Assembly (NCBI GenBank): GCA_009693785.1
Contig: SHWP01000017.1
Span: 1 to 55,417 of the forward strand
Source of the DNA: Rhodospirillaceae bacterium
GTDB lineage: Bacteria > Pseudomonadota > Alphaproteobacteria > Rhodospirillales > Rhodospirillaceae
Direction of reading: 5' to 3'
Length of the DNA stretch: 55,417 bases
Of this stretch, positions 33,953 through 43,519 are shown piece after piece. The position numbers and the translations under genes were made by a program. How positions within the stretch are numbered: position 1 is the first letter of the stretch; every line of letters begins with the position of its first letter. Under the pieces are notes generated by a model. That model saw only the letters and a list, made by a program, of their open reading frames with translations, searched no databases and had not been told where the DNA came from.

Positions 33953-35075
33953 ATGCGTCCCGACATCGAGACCAAAGCCACCGACATCCGCCGTGCCATC
34001 GCCATGCTGCGGAGGCATCTTTGACTGGGATCGCGCTGTTTACCGCCTTGATGAACTAAACGCCAAGGTCGAGGAGCCGGATTTTTGGTCCAGTGCCGCC
34101 AAGGCGCAAACCTTGATGAAAGAGCGCACGCACCTGGCCGAGGCCATTGGGGGCACGCGTAAACTCGAAGGTGAGTTGGACGACGCACTCACGCTGGTGG
34201 AGCTGGCCGAGGCCGAAGGCGATGCGGCCAGCCTCGAAGAAGGCCGCGCGCAACTTGATGGGCTGCAAGCCCGCGCCAAACAGCTGGAGTTGGAAAGCCT
34301 TCTCTCGGGCGAGGCTGACGGAAATTCCTGTTATCTCGAAATTCATGCCGGTGCGGGCGGCACCGAGGCGCAAGATTGGGCCGAGATGCTCGCGCGCATG
34401 TACACCCGCTGGGCCGAGAAGAAGGGCTATAAGGTCGAGTACCTGGAAGAAAGTGCGGGCGAGGGCGCAGGTATCAAGTCGGTCACCTTCCGCATCAGCG
34501 GCACCAATGCCTATGGATGGCTGAAAACGGAATCGGGCGTGCACCGGCTAGTGCGCATCTCACCGTTCGATTCCAACGCCCGCCGTCATACCAGCTTTTC
34601 ATCGGTGTGGGTCTATCCGGTGGTGGATGAGAACATCGACATTGTCATCAACGAAAAGGACTGCCGCATCGACACGTTTCGTTCCTCGGGCGCGGGTGGC
34701 CAGCACGTCAACAAGACCGACAGCGCCGTACGCATTACGCACCTGCCCACGAATATCGCTGTGGCGTGCCAAAACGAACGCTCGCAGCACCAGAACCGCG
34801 CCAAGGCGTGGGAGATGTTGAAAGCGCGCCTCTATGAATTGGAACTGAAAAAGCGGGAAGCGAAAGCCAGCGCGCAAGAAGCCGCCAAGACCGACATCGG
34901 CTGGGGGCACCAAATTCGCAGTTATGTTTTGCAACCCTACCAGCTTGTGAAAGACTTGCGCACCGACGTGGAAACCTCAGACACGGCGGGCGTGCTCGAC
35001 GGCGACCTGGACAAGTTCATGGCGGCATCATTGGCCGCACGGCTCACCACGGCGGCGGATGTGACGGTGCCTTAA
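33953..35075 (+). CDS. prfB: peptide chain release factor 2, with programmed +1 frameshift
   Basis: RF2 reads UGA and UAA stops. The frame opens at ATG 33953 (AAGGA upstream) and runs 23 codons to CTT TGA (stop 34022-34024). It resumes one base later at GAC 34023, giving a protein of 373 residues. The slip site CTT-TGA-C, preceded by GGAGG, is the known prfB frameshift signal that lets RF2 level control its own synthesis. Downstream the protein has the stop-recognition tripeptide SPF ([11 protein letters not shown]) and the catalytic GGQ ([15 protein letters not shown]). The coding join is 33953-34021 plus 34023-35075. Confidence 0.95.
34007..34025 (+). promoter_or_regulatory. programmed +1 ribosomal frameshift site of prfB
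   Basis: The element is GCGGAGGCATCTTTGAC: an internal anti-SD-pairing GGAGG a few bases before the slippery CTT, then the in-frame TGA with C as following base. This is the established prfB autoregulatory arrangement. Confidence 0.9.
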
Positions 35076-35103
35076 ACAGGCTTTGCGAGAAGGGAAGGTT
35101 GAA

Positions 35104-35262
35104 ATGACCAACGCGATTCTCGGCCCGGCAATAATTTTAGTGTTGTGGACATTCGTGATGTGGGCGTGACTCTACGCCACCCGCATCCCGGCGATTTTGC
35201 GCGCCAAGATCGTGATGGACCCGGCCATGACCAATTCGATAGAATTGACGCCACCAGCGTGA
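35104..35262 (+). pseudogene. MAPEG-like membrane protein remnant with internal stop
   Basis: ATG 35104 behind AAGGGAAGG starts MTNAILGPAIILVLWTFVMW-A, then meets TGA at 35167-35169. The frame continues past the stop as LYATRIPAILRAKIVMDPA and ends at 35262. This looks like the first helix and the polar loop of MAPEG-type small membrane enzymes (usual length about 130 residues), with a TGG to TGA change as the simplest cause of the stop. The C-terminal helices are absent. Confidence 0.55.
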
Positions 35263-35281
35263 TGGGGCCGGTTACCCGGAT

Positions 35282-35854
35282 CTACTGATCCTCGGGCACG
35301 CAAGCGCCCATGAATTGGCCACGGCGCTTCAAGCACACAAAGCCATAGCCGCATTGGGTATCGAACGAACAAGTCTTGCCGATATTGTTGTTATTGGGGT
35401 TGCCGGGTATTTGCGCCGAGCGCTTGGGGCCACAGATGCCAGGGCTAAACGCATTTTCCTTATAGCATTGGTCGCCATATTCGCAGTCGTAATTGCTATT
35501 GCAGTTCTCAGTTTGGCGCGTACTGCCTTGCCCGTTGTTGTTTCTTTCGCGCGCAGACTGCTTGGGCCCACAGGTACCTTCAACGGCGTAGCGCTCTTTA
35601 TTGCATTGGTTGCCATACCCGCATTGGATATCGTTGTAACAGGTGTCTTCTCTCCCGCCGCCGCGAGCGCCACTATCTCTCTGGGGGTTACCAGACACGC
35701 AAACGCCTTCGGCCGCATATTTTTTCTTGACGCACTTATTACCATAGCCGCATTCGAAATCGGAATAACAAGACTCATCATCTTGGGCGTAAGGTGCCTT
35801 CTGCGGCGTGAGAGCCAAAATTCCGAGCGTAAGTAGGGCAAAGATGACGCGCAT
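35282..35854 (-). CDS. exported cysteine-rich protein with four C-x5-C-x5-C-x10-C repeats
   Basis: The 190-residue product has a signal peptide (about residues 1-23, PYAQ). The rest is four repeats of about 27 residues with exactly the same cysteine spacing: C29/35/41/52, C72/78/84/95, C118/124/130/141 and C162/168/174/185. The typical unit is CYNDIQCGYGNQC followed by a basic stretch and EGTC. Linkers are rich in Gly, Asn, Arg and Pro. All sixteen cysteines are in the repeats, which suggests two disulfides per module in an oxidising compartment. No family is recognised. It stands alone between the MAPEG remnant and the DUF455 gene. Confidence 0.75.
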   Translation of the reverse strand: MRVIFALLTLGILALTPQKAPYAQDDESCYSDFECGYGNKCVKKKYAAEGVCVSGNPQRDSGARGGGREDTCYNDIQCGYGNQCNKERYAVEGTCGPKQSARERNNNGQGSTRQTENCNSNYDCEYGDQCYKENAFSPGICGPKRSAQIPGNPNNNNIGKTCSFDTQCGYGFVCLKRRGQFMGACVPEDQ

Positions 35855-35905
35855 GGATGCTCAATTTCAGGTGCTAGAGACGATTAACATACCAAATCTA
35901 AGATT

Positions 35906-36697
35906 TTAATGCATCCATGGAATGAGATATACCTGGCCCATTCTCGCCATATTTCGTGCCTCCATGTTAAACGGTGGTTTCAGTGTGCCGGTGAAGCGGG
36001 CATCGACTAACGCTTTATAATGCGTGTGCGGGGAATGGCCTTGGCGCGCGCATTCAAACTCGAACCAGCGCACGCCAATTTCGAGGTGCTTAATCTCGTC
36101 AGTGTAAATGCGATCGAGGATAAGCGCCGTGGCTTCGTCATTGTTGCCGCGCAATTTCACGCACGTCATCGGCGTGGTGTCGAGGCCGCGGGCTTCCAGG
36201 GTCATGGGAATGAGGGCAAGGCGGGCCAGTAAATCATCGGCGGTCAAGGTGGCGGCTTCCCATAGGCCGTCGTGGGCAGGCAAATCGCCGTAGCTGATAC
36301 CCAGTCCGGTGAGGCGCTGGGCGAGATCGCGGTAGTGCTCAGCCTCTTCCTCGGCCACATCAACCCAGTCGCCGAAGAATTTGCGTGGTAAATCAGCGCC
36401 GGCAAAGCGCGCAATAATATCCCAAGCCAAATCCACCGCATTCAATTCGATGTGTGCAAGTGCGTGCACCAACGCGACGCGGCCCTTGGGCCCGGTGCTG
36501 CGCTTGGGCATGTGTGATGCGGGCAAGAGTTCTGGCTTGCTTGGCCGGGCAGGGCGCGATGGCGGCATAGCATTGCCAACCTCAAGGCCGCCCCCGCGCC
36601 ATGCCTGTGCAGCTTCGGACGTTAGCGCGACTTTTTCATCGGGCGCGGCACAATTCAAAACGCCGCACGCAAGTGAAGTGAGAGTGGGCAAGAGCAA
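35906..36697 (-). CDS. DUF455 ferritin-like protein
   Basis: The 263-residue product has the ferritin-like four-helix metal ligands expected for DUF455: HALAHIELNAVDLAWD, EEEAEHYRDLAQRL, LEARGLD and DEIKHLEIG. The N-terminus carries the family PxRPxRPxxPEL-like segment. The start is a TTG at 36697 directly after the bcp stop, so the two genes are coupled. A di-iron or di-manganese centre is probable; the reaction is unknown. Confidence 0.85.
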   Translation of the reverse strand: MLLPTLTSLACGVLNCAAPDEKVALTSEAAQAWRGGGLEVGNAMPPSRPARPSKPELLPASHMPKRSTGPKGRVALVHALAHIELNAVDLAWDIIARFAGADLPRKFFGDWVDVAEEEAEHYRDLAQRLTGLGISYGDLPAHDGLWEAATLTADDLLARLALIPMTLEARGLDTTPMTCVKLRGNNDEATALILDRIYTDEIKHLEIGVRWFEFECARQGHSPHTHYKALVDARFTGTLKPPFNMEARNMARMGQVYLIPWMH

Positions 36698-37174
36698 TCA
36701 GAGCGCTTTGACAGCGGCTAGCACTTCGTCCACATGGCCTGGCACTTTGACCTTGCGCCATTCAGCACGGATCACGCCCTTGCCATCGATCAGGAACGTG
36801 GAGCGTTCGATGCCCATGTATTTGCGGCCATACATGCTTTTTTCTACCCAGGTGCCATAAGCCTCGCACACCTTTCCGTCTTCATCGGCGCCCAGCGTGA
36901 CCTTGAGTTTATGCTTCTTGATGAATTTCTGGTGGCTGGCCACGCTGTCTTTGGACACGCCAATGACGGTCGCTTTGACCTTGGAGAAGTTGGGCATGCT
37001 GGTGGTGAAGTCGCAGGCTTCCTTGGTGCAGCCCGAGGTGTCGTCCTTGGGGTAGAAATACAAAATCACGGTTTTGCCCTTGAGATCTTTCAAGGCCACG
37101 GTGGATCCGTCATCGGCCGCCATGGAAAATGCGGGTGCTTTGTCGCCAACGGTTGGGCCTGCTTTTTTAGCCAT
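36698..37174 (-). CDS. bcp: thioredoxin-dependent peroxiredoxin (Bcp/PrxQ)
   Basis: From ATG 37174 the protein is 158 residues, usual for Bcp. The AhpC/TSA fold has the peroxidatic cysteine in DDTSGCTKEACDF, with the resolving cysteine five residues later as in typical BCPs. It reduces peroxides using thioredoxin in the cytoplasm. It lies between glnE upstream and the DUF455 gene downstream, all on the minus strand and tightly packed. Confidence 0.92.
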   Translation of the reverse strand: MAKKAGPTVGDKAPAFSMAADDGSTVALKDLKGKTVILYFYPKDDTSGCTKEACDFTTSMPNFSKVKATVIGVSKDSVASHQKFIKKHKLKVTLGADEDGKVCEAYGTWVEKSMYGRKYMGIERSTFLIDGKGVIRAEWRKVKVPGHVDEVLAAVKAL

Positions 37175-37200
37175 CGGTTGTGTTCCTTCATTCTGCAAAA

Positions 37201-40164
37201 TTAATGCGGCAAGTTATCGCCGAACTTTATACGCGCTTTCTCTGCTGGGCGATCAATGATGGTGTCGTAAATGCGCGCTACGGTGGCCGCTGTATGTTGG
37301 ATGTGTTGTTCCAGGGCAGCCATATCGGACATTCCTGCGGCTTTGACAAGCTTTGCAGCCAGCCCTGCAGGAAAGGGTGGCTTGGCTTCTTGATCAGGTA
37401 GCGTGAGGCGTAGCATCGTCATCAAGCGTGACCACAAGGCAAAGGCCACAGCCAAGGTCGTGGCTTGATCTGCGGTCAGATCATCAGCTGTGGTAAGTCG
37501 AGCGATCGCCGCGGCAATGCCCGGCTGGCTGGCGTTGCATAACTGCGGCGCGCGTAGCAACAAGTACTGCACGATGAATTCCACATCGACCAAGCCGCCC
37601 GGCATACGTTTGATATTCCAAGCCCCAGTCGAGTTCTGCGATTGGCGCATTTTCTTGCGCATGTCGGCCACTGCCACGAGGGCCGCGTCTGGATCGCGTG
37701 GTTTGTGCAATCCACCCGCGATGGCCGCCTCAATTTGGGTGCGAATCTTCTGTCCGCCATAGATGATTCGCGCGCGCGTCAACGCCATGTGCTCCCAGGT
37801 CCAAGCGTCGGTGGCTTGGTAATGGGCAAACCCATCCACGCCACACGCCAGCGCTCCTTTGTCGCCGTTGGGGCGCAGTCGCATATCGATTTCATAGAGA
37901 CGGCCTTGTTGGGTCAGTGATGTGAGCGCGCTGACAATGCGTTGTGTCAGCCGGATATAATATGCCGAGGCCGGGAAGGCGCGCTCCCCGCCAGCCGATT
38001 GGGCATCCTCAGCGCCGCTATAGACAAAGATAATATCTAAATCCGATGTGGGTGTGAGTTCGCGGCTGCCAAGCTTACCGTACGCGATCACAGCCAATTC
38101 GCTGTTTGGCACACGCCCGTATTGCCCCGCGAACTCGTTCTGAATGCGCGGGATCAAAGCCGTCAAGGCTGCTTGGGCGACATCGGAGATGGCCTGAGCA
38201 GCTTGAATAGGATCGATTATTCCGCGCAACACGTGCGCGCCCACTTGGAACCGGTGCTCGTTAGTCCAGCGCTTGCAAGCGTCGATGGCAACATCGAGGT
38301 GAGTTGCTTCGCCCGCAACTCGCGTAGCTTCGGCTATCAGATCGGGCAGTGGCGGAAGGGGTTGGAAGAACGCGGGGTCAAGCACGTAATCTAGCAATGC
38401 CGGATTGCGGGTAACGGCCTCGGCCAGTTGTGGCGCATCGCCCATAATTCCGGCGGCAAAATCTAATAATGCCGGATTGGAGTAGAACACCGACAACAAC
38501 TGCACGCCGGAATTGATTTGATTCATGCATTGGTCGAAGCGCAAGAACGCCGCATCGGGCTCGGACGTGCTGCCAAACGCGGTGAGCAGCCGGGGCATGA
38601 GTTCGGTCAGTAGTTGCCGGGCGCGCAGGCTTTTGGTGGCCTTGGCGCGGCCCGTATGCCAAACGCGCACGGCGCCCGACACGGTCGAAGGGTTTTGAAA
38701 TCCGAGTTTGCGCAGTGTTTCAAGCGTTTCGGGATCATCCTCGGTGCCCGTGAACACCAGATTGCCTTCGGTGCCCAACGCCGGTGAGTCCTCAAATAGC
38801 GTGGCATAGTGGCTTTCGACGCGGCGCAGAACACCTGTGACCTCATGGGCAAACGCTTGTGCCGTGTCATGGCCCATGAACATTGCAATATGTGTTAACC
38901 CGGCCTCGTCGCTTGGTAGTTTCTGTGTCTGTTCGTCATTGATCATCTGGAGGCGGTGCTCTAACCGCCGCAGGTACTCGTAACACTTGGCCAGATCATC
39001 GCGCACGGCAGGCTGAACCACACCCAGCGCCGTCAACGCATCCAGTGCGCCCAGAGTTTGCGAGGACCGAGTTTCCGGTTTGCGCCCACCCCAAATCAGT
39101 TGTTGCGTTTGGGCAAAGAACTCGATCTCGCGAATGCCGCCGCGCCCGAGCTTGATGTTATGGCCGGGCACGGTCACACTGCCGCCACCTTTGTGGGCGT
39201 ATATTTGCCGTTTGATGGAATGAATGTCTTGCAGCGCGTAAAAATCCAACGAGCGGCGCCATATAAATATTTCGATGTCTTTCAGAAATAGGGCTGCTGT
39301 TTGTGCGTCGCCTGCAATATGCCGCGCTTTGATCAGCGCCGCACGTTCCCAATTTTGGCCATAGCTTTCGTAGTAGATGGATGCTGCCGCCCGCGAGACC
39401 GCCACAGCGGTGGAGCCGGGATCAGGGCGCAGCCGCAAATCAGTGCGGAATACATAACCGTCACCTGTGCGCTCTTGCATGATCTTGACAAGATCGCGTG
39501 TGATACGCACGGCGAATTCCTGGGCCGAGCGTTTGCCAGCGTAGGGCAGGGTGTCTTCGTCGAACAAAACCAGCAAGTCGATATCGGAAGAATAGTTGAG
39601 TTCGCGACCGCCATGCTTGCCCAAGGCAAAGACCATATAGCCGCAGTTCTTTTCCGGGTTATTGCTATCAGCGAGTTTCAACTCGCCCTTGGCCGCAGCA
39701 TCGGATAGCAAGAACACCAGCGCAGTTTTCACGCAGCCATCGGCCAGCTCAGTGAGCGCACCGGTCACTTTTTCCAATGACCAGGCCCCTGAGATATCCG
39801 CAAGCGCGATCAACAGCGCGGCCTGGCCTTTGCACTGGCGCAGATGCGTCATCACGCCCGCTTGCGTATCCCCGGGCGGAAGGGCGATTCTGGCGACAAT
39901 TGTCCGCCACGTGTAGTCTAACCCCAAGGTCCAGGCGTTATGGGCGATGCCGGGGAAACGCGTCAGGAGTGTGGCAAGATAGGGGCTGTTGCCAAAAATA
40001 GCCTCAAGCAGACGCTTTAAGTTCGGGTCGGCAGCAGCCGAGCGCATAAACGCGGCAACTGTGGTATCCTCAATGCCCTCGGCAGCCGTCCAGTCCGCCA
40101 GCAGTTGCGTGCACTGGCGCAGATCGAAGGGACGGGGCAAAACGGTAGTGGATTGCACAAACAC
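37201..40164 (-). CDS. glnE: bifunctional glutamine synthetase adenylyltransferase/deadenylase
   Basis: GlnE adds and removes AMP on glutamine synthetase in response to PII and nitrogen status. The protein has two nucleotidyltransferase cores: GGRELNYSSDIDLLVLFDED in the N-terminal deadenylase half and GSRELTPTSDLDIIFVYSG in the C-terminal adenylylase half, each followed by GlnD-like helical regulation segments. I chose GTG 40164, seven bases after AAGGG, giving 987 residues, close to the family length. An upstream TTG at 40263 would add 33 unconserved-looking residues. It is divergent from the AsmA-like gene. Confidence 0.9.
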   Translation of the reverse strand: MFVQSTTVLPRPFDLRQCTQLLADWTAAEGIEDTTVAAFMRSAAADPNLKRLLEAIFGNSPYLATLLTRFPGIAHNAWTLGLDYTWRTIVARIALPPGDTQAGVMTHLRQCKGQAALLIALADISGAWSLEKVTGALTELADGCVKTALVFLLSDAAAKGELKLADSNNPEKNCGYMVFALGKHGGRELNYSSDIDLLVLFDEDTLPYAGKRSAQEFAVRITRDLVKIMQERTGDGYVFRTDLRLRPDPGSTAVAVSRAAASIYYESYGQNWERAALIKARHIAGDAQTAALFLKDIEIFIWRRSLDFYALQDIHSIKRQIYAHKGGGSVTVPGHNIKLGRGGIREIEFFAQTQQLIWGGRKPETRSSQTLGALDALTALGVVQPAVRDDLAKCYEYLRRLEHRLQMINDEQTQKLPSDEAGLTHIAMFMGHDTAQAFAHEVTGVLRRVESHYATLFEDSPALGTEGNLVFTGTEDDPETLETLRKLGFQNPSTVSGAVRVWHTGRAKATKSLRARQLLTELMPRLLTAFGSTSEPDAAFLRFDQCMNQINSGVQLLSVFYSNPALLDFAAGIMGDAPQLAEAVTRNPALLDYVLDPAFFQPLPPLPDLIAEATRVAGEATHLDVAIDACKRWTNEHRFQVGAHVLRGIIDPIQAAQAISDVAQAALTALIPRIQNEFAGQYGRVPNSELAVIAYGKLGSRELTPTSDLDIIFVYSGAEDAQSAGGERAFPASAYYIRLTQRIVSALTSLTQQGRLYEIDMRLRPNGDKGALACGVDGFAHYQATDAWTWEHMALTRARIIYGGQKIRTQIEAAIAGGLHKPRDPDAALVAVADMRKKMRQSQNSTGAWNIKRMPGGLVDVEFIVQYLLLRAPQLCNASQPGIAAAIARLTTADDLTADQATTLAVAFALWSRLMTMLRLTLPDQEAKPPFPAGLAAKLVKAAGMSDMAALEQHIQHTAATVARIYDTIIDRPAEKARIKFGDNLPH

Positions 40165-40314
40165 AAAAGAACCCTTAGGAAACGCCCAACGGTTGGCCAG
40201 AGGCCCGAACTTGGAAGCTGCAAGCGGCCAACATACCTTGGTGATTCGCGCCCGGCCGGTCAAGGTGCGGGCCGGAAAAAGCCTATCAATTCAACGATCT
40301 GAGCCACGTTAAGA

Positions 40315-43300
40315 ATGAAAATACTGCTGCGTACCGTTATTCGCGTTCTTGAGGGCATCGCTATCGCGGTGGTGCTGGTGGGCGCGGTGATTTTCATTCA
40401 ATTGGCGCGCGGGCCCTTACCGCTCGACCCGTTCGTGCCTTACGTGGAAACCGCACTTAACCGGATGGCGCCCAATTACGCGTTTAGTATCGCCGATGCC
40501 GAATTGAACTGGCGGCGGTTGACCCGGCGCCCCGAATTGACCGTGCAAAATGTTCAGGTGCGCGCAGCCAACGGCGAAGTGATCGCCGCGTTCGGTTCGT
40601 TCGATCTCAGCCTGGATATACCCGAACTCATTCGCGGGCGGCTGGTGGTCGAGCATCTTGGCCTTGCGCGCCCCGTGGTGCGTATTGTGCGCGCGGCTAA
40701 TGGCAGTTTCAGCCTGGGACTGGATGCCAACGCCGACAAACCGTCGTCCATTGACACCGATAGTCAAGCTGCCGGCGTAGCTAACCTGATACTCGATGGC
40801 TTGCGTGTGAGTCCTGATGACGCCGAATCAGGTCCGGCGCTGGAAGGCGTGGACATCACGGACTCCACAGTCGTGATTGTTGATGAGCTCAGCAGCATTC
40901 AATGGTTAATCCCGGATGCTAGCCTTCGATTGTTAGGTCAGCGTGAGACCATTGAAATTGCTGCAACGTTACCCGTAGTCGGTGCTGGTACAACGGTGTC
41001 GGTGGATGTAGCCGGCCGCTATACCTATGAGGCAGGCCTGCTGTCTCTTACTGCGTCTTTTAACGGTTTGCGGCCTTCGGTATTCGCGGGTTTGTCTCCA
41101 TCACTTGATGTTCTCAAGACCCTCGATGCAGCGCTCAAGGGCCGTATCGACATAAATATAGTGCCCGATAACATCTCAGCCCCTGCCACCTGGGGTAATT
41201 TTGACATCACTGCTGGGCCAGGCACTTTGGCCTTACCCCCAGAATGGGGTGGTGCGATTGCAATCGATGGCGCATCGCTTAAGGCGGCGTTCAGCGGTGG
41301 CCTCGATCAGATCGCGGTTGAAAAATTCAACATCACGATTGCGCGCACAGATGGGCGTTCACCCGTCATTTCCGCCACAGCGCGCGCCGTCAACATGCGG
41401 TCAGCGCCTCGTGTAGACATACAAGCCAAGATCGACACTTTAAGTTTGCAAGCATTGAAAGATCTATGGCCCCAGGTCATAGCCCCCAGCACGATTTCAT
41501 GGATTCGCAACAATTTGGCAGATGGGGTCATCACCAATGTTACCTCTACAATTGGTCTGCGTGGCGACGAAGCCTGGAGCATCGCGCCAGAAACTTTGAG
41601 CCTGCGCGGCGATTTGGCTGGCTTCACGGTTAACTACATCGACGGAATGCCAAAGGTTGAGCGTACCTCGGGCGTGTTGAATGTCGGATTGAACGAAGTC
41701 ACGATTAAAGTAACAAAAGGCGACGTTCCCGATGCCGTCAGCAGCAAAGGGTTAAGTGTAGGTCCAGCCAACTTACGCATGTTCGATCTGGGCACCGATA
41801 TTCCCAAGGCCGATTTTGATATCGCGGTGACGGGCGATTTGGGCGAGGCGTTGCGATTGATTGAGAATGAACCCTTACAGTACGCCTCTGCGATGGAGGT
41901 GAACCCCAATCAAGCGTCAGGCGCGGCCAAAATCGATCTCTCGTTGAAGTTTCCGTTGCTGAATGATTTGTCGCTGGAGCAACTGCAAATTGGCGTAAAG
42001 GCCAAAGTGACTGACACGCGCATCGACGATGTAGCCTTTGGCATGCCGTTGACGGAGGGCGACTTAACGCTTGATGTCGTCAACTCCGGGCTTTCTGTTT
42101 CGGGCACGGCAAAACTAGGGCCGATCCGCACCGGATTGACGTGGAAAGAAGATTTCACTGATGCGCCGGTGCGTAGCGAGTACGCCCTTGATGCATTGAT
42201 CGAAAACGAACACCGTGCCTTGGTGCAAGTGGGCTTTGCGCCATTTATTCCCCCCAATATCGACGGCACCGTGCGCACGGAAGTAGTGTACCGGCGCATG
42301 CGTGATGGCAGCGCGGCGCTCAATGCCGAAGGCGACCTGACGGATGTCACCATGGCCATCCCTCAATTGGGCTGGGCCAAGGCCGCAGGCACCAAAGCAA
42401 GTTTTCAGGCCGATCTCGCGTTGATGGATGGCGCACTGTTATCGGTGCCTGCGTTCACAGTGACCGCCGAGAACGATTTGCTGGTGGAGGGTGCGGCTAC
42501 TTTTGGCGCTGGCAGTGCATTCAAAACCCTGTCGATCAAGCGCGGCAAAGCTGGCCGCACTGACCTCGCCCTCAATGTGACGCGCGAGGATGATGGTGTT
42601 TATGTGATGGATGTGACGGGTCCGGTCTTCGACGCTTCGTATTTTTGGAAAGAGTTGAACAAAGACGAATCGCGCGGCCAAGACACAGCGGGGGATCAGG
42701 CGCAGCAGGACCAAGTTCCGGTGCGGTTGACGGCCAAGGTTGGCGAAATGTGGCTGGCCAAGGAAGCGCCATTGAAAGATTTGACGTTATCTTTTGAACG
42801 CAACAGGCGCGCGATTCAAAAGATCGACTTGAAAAGCCATGTCGAGTCAGGCGCGTCATTTGACTTCGCATTATCTACCAAAGATGGCGCGCGCACGTTC
42901 ACGGGTGAAAGTGCTGACGGCGGCGGCGTGGTGCGTTCAATCGGGCTATTCGACGATATTAAAGGTGGCAAGTTGGCCATTACTGGCAAACTTTCACCCC
43001 AGGGTGCGGTCGAAGGGCAAGCCGAAATCAGCGATTTCAAGCTGGTCGAGGCGCCGTTGGTAGCGCGTATTCTCTCGGTAGCTGCGCTGACGGGTATCGC
43101 CGACGAGTTGCGAGGCGAGGGTATTTCCTTCAAGACCTTGCGCGTGCCCTTTACATTCTCGGCGTCGACATTGCGCATTACCGATGCAGAGATGTTTGGC
43201 AATTCCTTAGGGCTTACTGCATTGGGCAGTTACCGCTTCCCGGATTCCGAAATCGACATGGAAGGCACGGTGATTCCAGCCTATGCGCTCAATTCAGCTC

Positions 43301-43515
43301 TGAATGCAGTTCCGATCCTTGGCCCGCTTTTAACAGGGACTGAAAAGGGCGGCGGCATATTTGCGGCGAACTTTAGTTGGCGTGGGCCGTCGGCCACGGC
43401 CGAGCCCAGCGTGAACCCGTTGTCGGTGCTCACGCCTGGCATTACGCGCAAGTTTTTTTCGATCTTTGGCGGCAGCAGATCCGCAGCGGCACCGGCGCAA
43501 CCTTCGCGGCAATGA
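40315..43515 (+). CDS. YhdP/AsmA-like large envelope protein (DUF3971)
   Basis: The 1066-residue product has one N-terminal membrane anchor (about residues 12-32) and a long beta-rich body. The N-terminal DUF3971 region (LNRMAPNYAFSIADAELNWR, LIRGRLVVEHLGLARP) and the C-terminal AsmA-like block (VEGQAEISDFKLVEAPLVAR, SLGLTALGSYRFPDSEIDME, NSALNAVPILGPLLTG) are typical. AsmA-clan proteins are thought to form periplasm-spanning grooves for phospholipid transport to the outer membrane. The stop lies five bases from the convergent tyrS stop. Confidence 0.85.
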   Translation: MKILLRTVIRVLEGIAIAVVLVGAVIFIQLARGPLPLDPFVPYVETALNRMAPNYAFSIADAELNWRRLTRRPELTVQNVQVRAANGEVIAAFGSFDLSLDIPELIRGRLVVEHLGLARPVVRIVRAANGSFSLGLDANADKPSSIDTDSQAAGVANLILDGLRVSPDDAESGPALEGVDITDSTVVIVDELSSIQWLIPDASLRLLGQRETIEIAATLPVVGAGTTVSVDVAGRYTYEAGLLSLTASFNGLRPSVFAGLSPSLDVLKTLDAALKGRIDINIVPDNISAPATWGNFDITAGPGTLALPPEWGGAIAIDGASLKAAFSGGLDQIAVEKFNITIARTDGRSPVISATARAVNMRSAPRVDIQAKIDTLSLQALKDLWPQVIAPSTISWIRNNLADGVITNVTSTIGLRGDEAWSIAPETLSLRGDLAGFTVNYIDGMPKVERTSGVLNVGLNEVTIKVTKGDVPDAVSSKGLSVGPANLRMFDLGTDIPKADFDIAVTGDLGEALRLIENEPLQYASAMEVNPNQASGAAKIDLSLKFPLLNDLSLEQLQIGVKAKVTDTRIDDVAFGMPLTEGDLTLDVVNSGLSVSGTAKLGPIRTGLTWKEDFTDAPVRSEYALDALIENEHRALVQVGFAPFIPPNIDGTVRTEVVYRRMRDGSAALNAEGDLTDVTMAIPQLGWAKAAGTKASFQADLALMDGALLSVPAFTVTAENDLLVEGAATFGAGSAFKTLSIKRGKAGRTDLALNVTREDDGVYVMDVTGPVFDASYFWKELNKDESRGQDTAGDQAQQDQVPVRLTAKVGEMWLAKEAPLKDLTLSFERNRRAIQKIDLKSHVESGASFDFALSTKDGARTFTGESADGGGVVRSIGLFDDIKGGKLAITGKLSPQGAVEGQAEISDFKLVEAPLVARILSVAALTGIADELRGEGISFKTLRVPFTFSASTLRITDAEMFGNSLGLTALGSYRFPDSEIDMEGTVIPAYALNSALNAVPILGPLLTGTEKGGGIFAANFSWRGPSATAEPSVNPLSVLTPGITRKFFSIFGGSRSAAAPAQPSRQ

Positions 43516-43519
43516 ACTC

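Noticed and set aside
35167-35169. In-frame TGA in the MAPEG-like frame as selenocysteine or programmed readthrough
   Set aside because: No SECIS-like structure is evident, the family uses no selenocysteine, and the frame ends soon after, so a nonsense mutation is simpler.
35315-35836. Hydrophobic 173-residue plus-strand frame opposite the cysteine-rich protein
   Set aside because: Its hydrophobicity follows from the reverse complement of Asn/Gly/Cys codons; the minus-strand repeats and signal peptide are clearly the selected reading.
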